A stretch of DNA of 64,000 nt from Paenibacillus sp. PvR098 (lineage in GTDB: Bacteria; Bacillota; Bacilli; Paenibacillales; NBRC-103111), in NCBI RefSeq assembly GCF_017833255.1, contig NZ_JAFIBU010000001.1, positions 2,232,001 to 2,296,000 on the forward strand, in the 5' to 3' direction. The position numbers were made by a program, and so were the translations under genes. Below, in pieces: positions 58,816-64,000 of the stretch. How positions within the stretch are numbered: position 1 is the first letter of the stretch; each line of letters starts with the position of its first letter. The notes beneath the pieces were generated by a model. The model saw only the letters and a program-made list of their open reading frames with translations. It did not search any database and was not told where the DNA came from.

Positions 58816-60204
58816 TTAAAAGAAACGCTTCAGCTGATCGGAGATTTCCTGCTTCGAATTGTCCACAACAGTCATATGCTGAGGCTTGTCGAACAACGCC
58901 TGGATTTCGGGCGGGAACTTCTGAGAGATATCGCAAAGCTGAACGGATTCGTCAAATTTCGCCGGATGAGCGGTTGCCAGCGTCACGCACACCTCATCCT
59001 TGTCGCAGCAGGACTCATAAGCCGCGATCCCGCAAGCGGTATGAGGATCAGCCAAGTAGTCGTATTCACCGGAGTATTTGCTAATGATATGCAAGCACTC
59101 CTCGTTTTTCACCCCGTGCGCAGAGAAGTCCGACTGTACCTTCTTCAGCAGCTGCGGATCAATCACGATTTTGCCTTCCTTCTGGAACTGCTCCATAAGA
59201 GAGGTAACCTTCTCCTGATTCTGATCTAGCAAGTAATACAAATATCTCTCGAAATTGCTCGCAATCTGAATATCCATAGATGGGCTGTACGTGCTCCGGA
59301 AATCTCCAGGACTGTAAACACCCTCATCCACAAAACGCTCTAAAATATTGTTCTCGTTGGTAGCCACCACGAGCCGGTGAATCGGAAGCCCCATTCGTTT
59401 GGCCAGATAGGCTGAGAAAATATTGCCGAAATTACCGGTAGGAACGCTAAAGCTGATTTTCTCTGCTTTCGTCTTCTTGGCAATTTGGAAATAGGCGTAA
59501 AAATAATATACGGTCTGCGACAATATACGAACGAAGTTAATCGAATTGATTGCCCTCAGATGATATTTGTTTTTATAATCGATATCGGCAAAGAGCTCTT
59601 TAATAATCCGCTGGCAATCGTCGAAATTACCATGAACCGATAGGTTCAGCACATTCTCGTCATCGACTGTTGTCATTTGCAACTCCTGTACCTTGCTTAC
59701 CTTTTGATGCGGATGTAAAATGCAGATGCGGATGCCTTCTTTGCCTTTGACCCCTTGAATGGCTGCCGCCCCCGTATCGCCGGACGTAGCTCCCAGGATA
59801 TTAATAATTTCATTCTCCTTACGGGATACGTATGAGTACAGGTTGCCCATAAATTGCAGAGCGATATCCTTGAAGGCGAAGGTCGGTCCGTGAAACAGCT
59901 CGAGCACATACAGCGAATCATGAATTTTTCTTACCGGCGTTACCTCAGGGCTTCGGAAGCTCGAATAGCTCTCGTCGATCAAGTCTTTCAGCTCTTCCCT
60001 TGGAATTTCACCGTTCGTGAAATAAGAGAAGATTTCCAGCATTAGCTGCTGATAGCTTAATTGCTCCCATTCTTTGAACACTTCATGCGGAATGGTCGGA
60101 ATCTCCGTCGGAAGCATGAGCCCGCCGTCATCTCCCAGCCCCATCAAAAAGGTTCGGATAAATCCTGTTTTTTCCACTTTGCCTCGTGTGCTTATAAAGT
60201 CCAT
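58816..60204 (-). CDS. thrC: Threonine synthase (long form)
   Basis: This 462-residue PLP enzyme converts O-phosphohomoserine to threonine. The opening MDFISTRGKVEKTGF and the N-terminal cap (about 1-95) mark the longer E. coli/yeast-type enzyme, unlike the roughly 350-residue ThrC common in Bacillus. The PLP lysine is in GPTFAFKDIAL, and phosphate-binding motifs are GATSGDTGAAA and VPTGNFGN. GAGGGG before the ATG at 60204. It is monocistronic with two tandem terminators. No hom or thrB gene is adjacent. Confidence 0.93.
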   Translation of the reverse strand: MDFISTRGKVEKTGFIRTFLMGLGDDGGLMLPTEIPTIPHEVFKEWEQLSYQQLMLEIFSYFTNGEIPREELKDLIDESYSSFRSPEVTPVRKIHDSLYVLELFHGPTFAFKDIALQFMGNLYSYVSRKENEIINILGATSGDTGAAAIQGVKGKEGIRICILHPHQKVSKVQELQMTTVDDENVLNLSVHGNFDDCQRIIKELFADIDYKNKYHLRAINSINFVRILSQTVYYFYAYFQIAKKTKAEKISFSVPTGNFGNIFSAYLAKRMGLPIHRLVVATNENNILERFVDEGVYSPGDFRSTYSPSMDIQIASNFERYLYYLLDQNQEKVTSLMEQFQKEGKIVIDPQLLKKVQSDFSAHGVKNEECLHIISKYSGEYDYLADPHTACGIAAYESCCDKDEVCVTLATAHPAKFDESVQLCDISQKFPPEIQALFDKPQHMTVVDNSKQEISDQLKRFF

Positions 60205-60260
60205 AGTCGTCCCCTCACGTCATAATTGACCTTATTATAACATATTTTTTCGAAAAGCGG

Positions 60261-60437
60261 AAAAATCGACATATGGGTGTGGGCAATGTTTCTCGAATCG
60301 CACAGCATCAAACCTATGGAAAAGTCCGAACCCGCCTGTGCTTTTCTTCCCATGATATGGACAACTATGATCCCGCGCTCGGTAGCCGCTTTCACATCGA
60401 CGTTCTCCGTCCCAGCCCGGGCTACTCCGATCAGCTT
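60261..60437 (-). pseudogene. Remnant of a D-2-hydroxyacid dehydrogenase (SerA-like)
   Basis: About 59 residues match the segment of phosphoglycerate-dehydrogenase-like proteins before the NAD fold. Examples are KLIGVARAGTENVDVKAATE, RGIIVVHIMGRKAQAGSDFS and IGLMLCDSRNIAHTHMSI. The catalytic and Rossmann parts are missing and there is no ribosome site. It lies between thrC and the ade operon terminator and is a decayed fragment of an insertion or a deleted gene. Confidence 0.72.
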
Positions 60438-60447
60438 TATCACTAAA

Positions 60448-60486
60448 AAACAAAAAAGACCTTTCCGCCACAAAGGAGGAAAAGTC
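60448..60486 (-). terminator. Terminator of ade operon
   Basis: Read leftward, GACTTTTCC (60486-60478) pairs with GGAAAGGTC (60466-60458, one G-U), followed by TTTTTTGTTTTTT. It lies 64 bases after the ade stop. Confidence 0.8.
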
Positions 60487-60549
60487 ATTTTTTATGGAGG
60501 AGTACAGAGACCATAGTTCTGCTCCAACGAACCAAACCGGATGATTCGG

Positions 60550-62262
60550 TTATTTTCCAACAATCAAAGAAACAACCTTGCCCGCATTCACATCGATCAA
60601 GCCCCAATCGGTAATTTTCAAATCCGGGCTGACGGGCAGTGAGTGCGTGCTAATCGACATAATGGGATTATAATGACAGTAACCAAGCGCTTCCATCGCT
60701 TTGCACAGCCCTTCCACTTCCTTAGCCACCTGCTCCAGAGGAGCCTCAGTCAAAATGCCGCCGACAGGCAGTCGGAGATGGGCCAGCACCCGGCCGTCCT
60801 CGACAACGCAGAAGCCTCCGTGATGGCGGATCACCTCATTAGCCGCGAGCATCATGTCCTGCGGATTATGGCCTACGACGAGCAGGTTGTGGTTATCATG
60901 GGAGTAGGTCGTTGCGACTGCCCCCCGTTTAATTGTATCTCCTCCGATCAGGCCGTACCCACGATTGCCGTTCTTCCCATAGCGCTCGAAAGTAGCGATC
61001 AGGCCGTAGGGGCTTTCCTTCCATTGAAGCTCTCCCCCACGGATTTCCGCCTCGCCTCGATGCTCTTGGGTGAACGTCGAGCCATTCTTGACCATCATCA
61101 CCCGGCAGGTATACCGACCGTCGGCCTCCTCCGCGCGGACAGCAAAATCCGCTTCCGTCAGCAAAGGAAGCTTGACGCTTTCGTAATAATGGGCCGGGAA
61201 AGCCGGAGGGAACTCCTGCTGCCTGTATTCTTCTCTCGCATCGAAGGCTAGGCGTCCGTTCTTGAACACCTGATCGATGGTAAACTCCCGAATATCCGAT
61301 ACGATCAGGAAATCCGCGACCTTCCCAGGTGCGATCGCCCCGCGATCATGGAGCCGCATCCTTCTGGACGGGGTGAAGGTACTCGCATAAATGGCCCGCT
61401 CGGGGCTCATGCCCATGCGAATCGCTTTGCGCACCAGATGATTCAGGTGGCCCCTCCGTTGAAGGGAGTCAGCCATCACGTCGTCCGTCACAAAGCAGAA
61501 ATGCTCTGACACATCGCCCGCGATCAGATAGTCCATAACCTCTTCGGTCATCGATTTTTCCTGAATCTCGATAAACATCCCCGCGCCGATACGGGCTTCC
61601 ATGCCTTCCACAGTCTGATGCGTATGATCCGAATCGACTCCGGCATAGATGACGCGCTGCAGGTCCAGGTCCAGCAGCTTCGGGCAGTGCCCCTCAATGA
61701 TCAAATCGGGATACTTGCTGCGAATATGCCGCAGAATCTGATTCGTCTTACAATCGGGATCGGTAATGACATCGACGTAGTTCATGATTTCGCCTAAGCA
61801 AATGATCTTCTCCGACTGCAGCAGCTCATCTAATTCCGGAATGTCCAGCGTGCCTCCCGTCGTTTCCATTGAAGTTGCCGGAACGGAGCTGGGGATGGCG
61901 TAGAACATATCAACAAGACATCCCTCGCTTGCCCGAATCATCTGCTTCACACCATCCATGCCAAACACATTTGCCATCTCATGCGGTTCGGGCACAATGG
62001 TCGTGACGCCATTACGGATAAGCCCAAAGGAGAACGTCTGTGGAGTCACCATCGTGCTTTCAATATGAAGATGAATGTCGACCAGCCCAGGAATCAGATA
62101 ACGTCCACCCCCGTCGATCACCTCATCGCTTTCGAAGTCCGCTGCCCCGCGGGGACCGATATACAAAAACCTGCCGTCCGCGACAGCGGCGTTTCCCTGG
62201 ATGAATGCTTTAAAATAACTGTTGTAAATATGAATGTTTTCGATCAGCAGATCCACACGCAT
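60550..62262 (-). CDS. ade: Adenine deaminase
   Basis: This 570-residue amidohydrolase converts adenine to hypoxanthine. Metal motifs are LVDIHLHIESTMV, PEPHEMANV, IEGHCPKL and SDHTHQT. The C-terminal Ade-specific domain includes TTYSHDNHNLLVVG and PVGGILTEAP. The ATG at 62262 has GGAGGTG eight bases upstream, and an earlier in-frame ATG at 62283 overlaps the ABC ATPase stop. The gap to the transporter ATPase gene is 20 bases, so they form one operon, which suggests that the transporter imports a purine-related compound. Members of this family sometimes act on other substrates. Confidence 0.92.
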   Translation of the reverse strand: MRVDLLIENIHIYNSYFKAFIQGNAAVADGRFLYIGPRGAADFESDEVIDGGGRYLIPGLVDIHLHIESTMVTPQTFSFGLIRNGVTTIVPEPHEMANVFGMDGVKQMIRASEGCLVDMFYAIPSSVPATSMETTGGTLDIPELDELLQSEKIICLGEIMNYVDVITDPDCKTNQILRHIRSKYPDLIIEGHCPKLLDLDLQRVIYAGVDSDHTHQTVEGMEARIGAGMFIEIQEKSMTEEVMDYLIAGDVSEHFCFVTDDVMADSLQRRGHLNHLVRKAIRMGMSPERAIYASTFTPSRRMRLHDRGAIAPGKVADFLIVSDIREFTIDQVFKNGRLAFDAREEYRQQEFPPAFPAHYYESVKLPLLTEADFAVRAEEADGRYTCRVMMVKNGSTFTQEHRGEAEIRGGELQWKESPYGLIATFERYGKNGNRGYGLIGGDTIKRGAVATTYSHDNHNLLVVGHNPQDMMLAANEVIRHHGGFCVVEDGRVLAHLRLPVGGILTEAPLEQVAKEVEGLCKAMEALGYCHYNPIMSISTHSLPVSPDLKITDWGLIDVNAGKVVSLIVGK

Positions 62263-62282
62263 GCAGGGCACCTCCAAGTTCA

Positions 62283-63347
62283 TTACTTCACCAATACCAG
62301 CTTGTCCTTCGGGAACATCAGATGAACCTGTCTCCCGTTAACATAAGGTAGATCCATTTCTTTGTTGACTGTAAAATCTCCGAGTTCGGTCCCCACAATA
62401 TATTGGTAGCTGCGTCCAAGAAACGTGCTCACCTTGACGGTTCCTTGCACGCCGTTCACACCGGATGGATTTACTTCACCAACCCCGTGAAGGACAATAT
62501 CGTCAGGTCGAATAGCGCCTTTCTTGCCGGCCGGAAGTGTATGCTTCGGATCCGGAGCAACAATGAACGTATGGCCCCGGTGCTTCAGTTCAATCTCTTC
62601 GCCACGGTCGTTCAGCTCTTCAAAATCGATAAAGTTAGTAAACCCGGTAAATTGGGCAACAAATTCGGTTTTCGGATATTTAAATATGGTAGCAGGCGTG
62701 TCGAGCTGCTCGATCAAGCCTTTGTTCATAATGGCGACCTGATCCGAGATCGAGAAGCATTCCTCCTGATCATGTGATACATAGACAGTGGTTATGCCGA
62801 GCTCCTGTTGAATGCGACGGATTTCCACCCTCATGTTGACCCGGAGGTTGGCATCCAGATTACTGAGCGGCTCGTCGAACAAAAGCAAGTCCGGCTCGAT
62901 CACCAAAGCGCGGGCGATAGCGACCCTCTGTTTTTGCCCTCCCGAGAGTGCTTTGGGCATCCGTTTCTCAAAGCCCCCGAGACTGACCACGTCCAATATT
63001 CTCTTGACCCGTTGGTCGATTTCTTCTTTGGACACCTTCCTCATTCGCAGACCGAAGGCGACATTATCATAAACGTTCAGGTGCGGGAATAGGGCATAGC
63101 TTTGAAAAACAAAGCCAAAATTCCGTTTGCTAACCGGCACCCGGGTGTAGTCTTTTCCATTGAACAGAAACCGTCCGTCCCCGGCTTCCAGAAAACCTGC
63201 AATCAGTCGTAGGGTCGTCGTCTTGCCGCAGCCGCTCGGACCGAGCAGCGATACGAATTGCCCTTTGTTTATATTCAAGCTGAAATTTTGCAATATATTT
63301 TGCTGATCGTAGGCGACCGATACGTTGTCCAGCGTAAGCAATGCCAT
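62283..63347 (-). CDS. ABC transporter ATP-binding protein, PotA/FbpC type
   Basis: This 354-residue ATPase drives an importer. Motifs are Walker [11 protein letters not shown], the Q-loop in [12 protein letters not shown], signature LSGGQKQR, Walker [13 protein letters not shown] and H-loop SHDQEE. The C-terminal TOBE domain (about 245-350) is typical of importers of spermidine/putrescine, iron or phosphonates. It lies between the permease gene (16 bases) and ade (20 bases). The substrate is unknown; the downstream adenine deaminase hints at a nucleobase or related compound. Confidence 0.9.
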   Translation of the reverse strand: MALLTLDNVSVAYDQQNILQNFSLNINKGQFVSLLGPSGCGKTTTLRLIAGFLEAGDGRFLFNGKDYTRVPVSKRNFGFVFQSYALFPHLNVYDNVAFGLRMRKVSKEEIDQRVKRILDVVSLGGFEKRMPKALSGGQKQRVAIARALVIEPDLLLFDEPLSNLDANLRVNMRVEIRRIQQELGITTVYVSHDQEECFSISDQVAIMNKGLIEQLDTPATIFKYPKTEFVAQFTGFTNFIDFEELNDRGEEIELKHRGHTFIVAPDPKHTLPAGKKGAIRPDDIVLHGVGEVNPSGVNGVQGTVKVSTFLGRSYQYIVGTELGDFTVNKEMDLPYVNGRQVHLMFPKDKLVLVK

Positions 63348-63362
63348 GGATAATAGCCTCCG

Positions 63363-64000
63363 TTATTTTTTGGTAAAATAAGATAATCCCATCATTCGCT
63401 CGATCACAAACATCAAGATGGCCGTAAAGATCATAAGCAGCACGGATATCGCCGCAATCGTCGGATCAAAATTATTTTCCACATAAGTCAGCATCTGGAT
63501 CGGAAGTGTGCTGACACCCGGCCCCGTCATAAAGACGGAGATGTCCACATTGTTAAAGGACTCCAGAAACGCAATAATCACGGCCGCGATAATGCCCGAC
63601 CTGATATTGGGCAATACGATGGTGAAGAAAGTGCGGAGGTGTCCCGCGCCAAGACTATGCGCCGCTTCCTCGACAGAAAAGTCAAAATTCGATAAGCTGG
63701 ACGCGATGACACGGATAATAAACGGAAGCATAATCACGGTATGCCCCACGAACAAGGCCGTATAAATCGGCAGCTGATAAGCAACGATCAAATACTTCAG
63801 CATCATAAAGCCGAGCACAATTCCCGGGATGAGGACAGGCGAAATAAAAATCGCGTTCCAAGTGTCCTTGCCTTTGAAGCTAAACCGGCTTAAGGCATAC
63901 GCCGCAGGAATGCCGAGCAGAAGCGCCAATACATTGCCCATGAACGAGACAAGCACGGACGTCTGGAAGGTCTTCATGAACATCTCGACTTCAAAAATAT
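63363..64000 (-). CDS. ABC transporter permease (PotC type), 5' end outside window
   Basis: About 212 C-terminal residues are present; the frame remains open to the right edge (IFEVEMFMKTF...), so the true start is outside. The sequence contains the BPD-type EAA loop EEAAHSLGAGHLRTFFTIVLP and five or six helices, as in PotC-like permeases of polyamine and Fe3+ importers. It is followed by the ATPase gene after 16 bases. A partner permease and a binding protein are expected upstream, beyond 64000. Confidence 0.9.
   Translation of the reverse strand, partial: IFEVEMFMKTFQTSVLVSFMGNVLALLLGIPAAYALSRFSFKGKDTWNAIFISPVLIPGIVLGFMMLKYLIVAYQLPIYTALFVGHTVIMLPFIIRVIASSLSNFDFSVEEAAHSLGAGHLRTFFTIVLPNIRSGIIAAVIIAFLESFNNVDISVFMTGPGVSTLPIQMLTYVENNFDPTIAAISVLLMIFTAILMFVIERMMGLSYFTKK

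Noticed and set aside
61000-61251. Rightward open frame opposite ade (from 60643)
   Set aside because: Ade has full amidohydrolase motifs on the other strand; this is a reverse-frame shadow.

Overview
The window looks like a chromosomal segment of an endospore-forming Firmicute of the Paenibacillaceae (Paenibacillus/Cohnella type). The signs are two alpha/beta-type small acid-soluble spore proteins with forespore (sigma-G type) promoters, a gerA-gerB-gerC germinant receptor operon plus an orphan gerB, ylbJ, S-layer homology proteins, strong Shine-Dalgarno sites with frequent TTG and GTG starts, a T-box on trpS and a c-di-AMP (ydaO-type) riboswitch. No rRNA, tRNA, prophage, intact insertion sequence or CRISPR array was seen.

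Layout. 1-4.3 kb: a CsoR-type metal sensor divergent from a MATE exporter whose promoter spacer is a G/C-tract operator, then a chromate operon (long ChrA plus a ChrB split in two). 4.3-8.3 kb: a BmrCD-like heterodimeric ABC exporter. 8.3-16.3 kb: yfhP, SASP, ylaF, trpS with T-box, the YcgR/YcgQ-type metal-linked permease pair behind a Zur-like box, an orphan gerB and a second SASP. 16.4-28.1 kb: housekeeping and sporulation-linked genes (VOC protein, PepF-type peptidase, yycC, DUF2225 protein, truncated haemoglobin, a 29-residue membrane peptide, ylbJ, glucan phosphorylase, corA, a PilZ protein, NAD kinase). 28.1-33.6 kb: a five-gene leftward cluster with an alpha/beta hydrolase, a membrane-anchored MurF-like ligase, D-Ala-D-Ala ligase, a VanX-like dipeptidase and a membrane protein of unknown function. 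33.8-34.5 kb: a scar where an SLH remnant and a PhoX remnant abut. 34.7-46.6 kb: an HtrA protease with three C-terminal modules, a LysM-CAP protein under a c-di-AMP riboswitch, the germinant receptor operon, a DinG-type helicase and a YcdB/SLH protein. 47-49.8 kb: tatD, ydjO, a cold-shock protein with a structured leader, and an oxidoreductase.

49.9-52.9 kb is a decaying purine/allantoin catabolic locus: allantoinase is intact, but pucF, pucG, an ABC ATPase/binding-protein fusion and pucR are broken. 53-54.7 kb holds a second chromate system (Lrp-type regulator plus two half-transporters). It is followed by a perfect 22-bp inverted repeat, an MFS transporter, a TrmB-regulated two-subunit Fe-S fumarase-type hydro-lyase, threonine synthase, a 2-hydroxyacid dehydrogenase remnant, and an adenine deaminase gene joined to an ABC transporter that runs off the right edge.

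The loci most worth following up are the D-Ala-D-Ala operon, the CsoR operator inside the MATE promoter, the cold-shock leader hairpin, and the purine locus in mid-decay.
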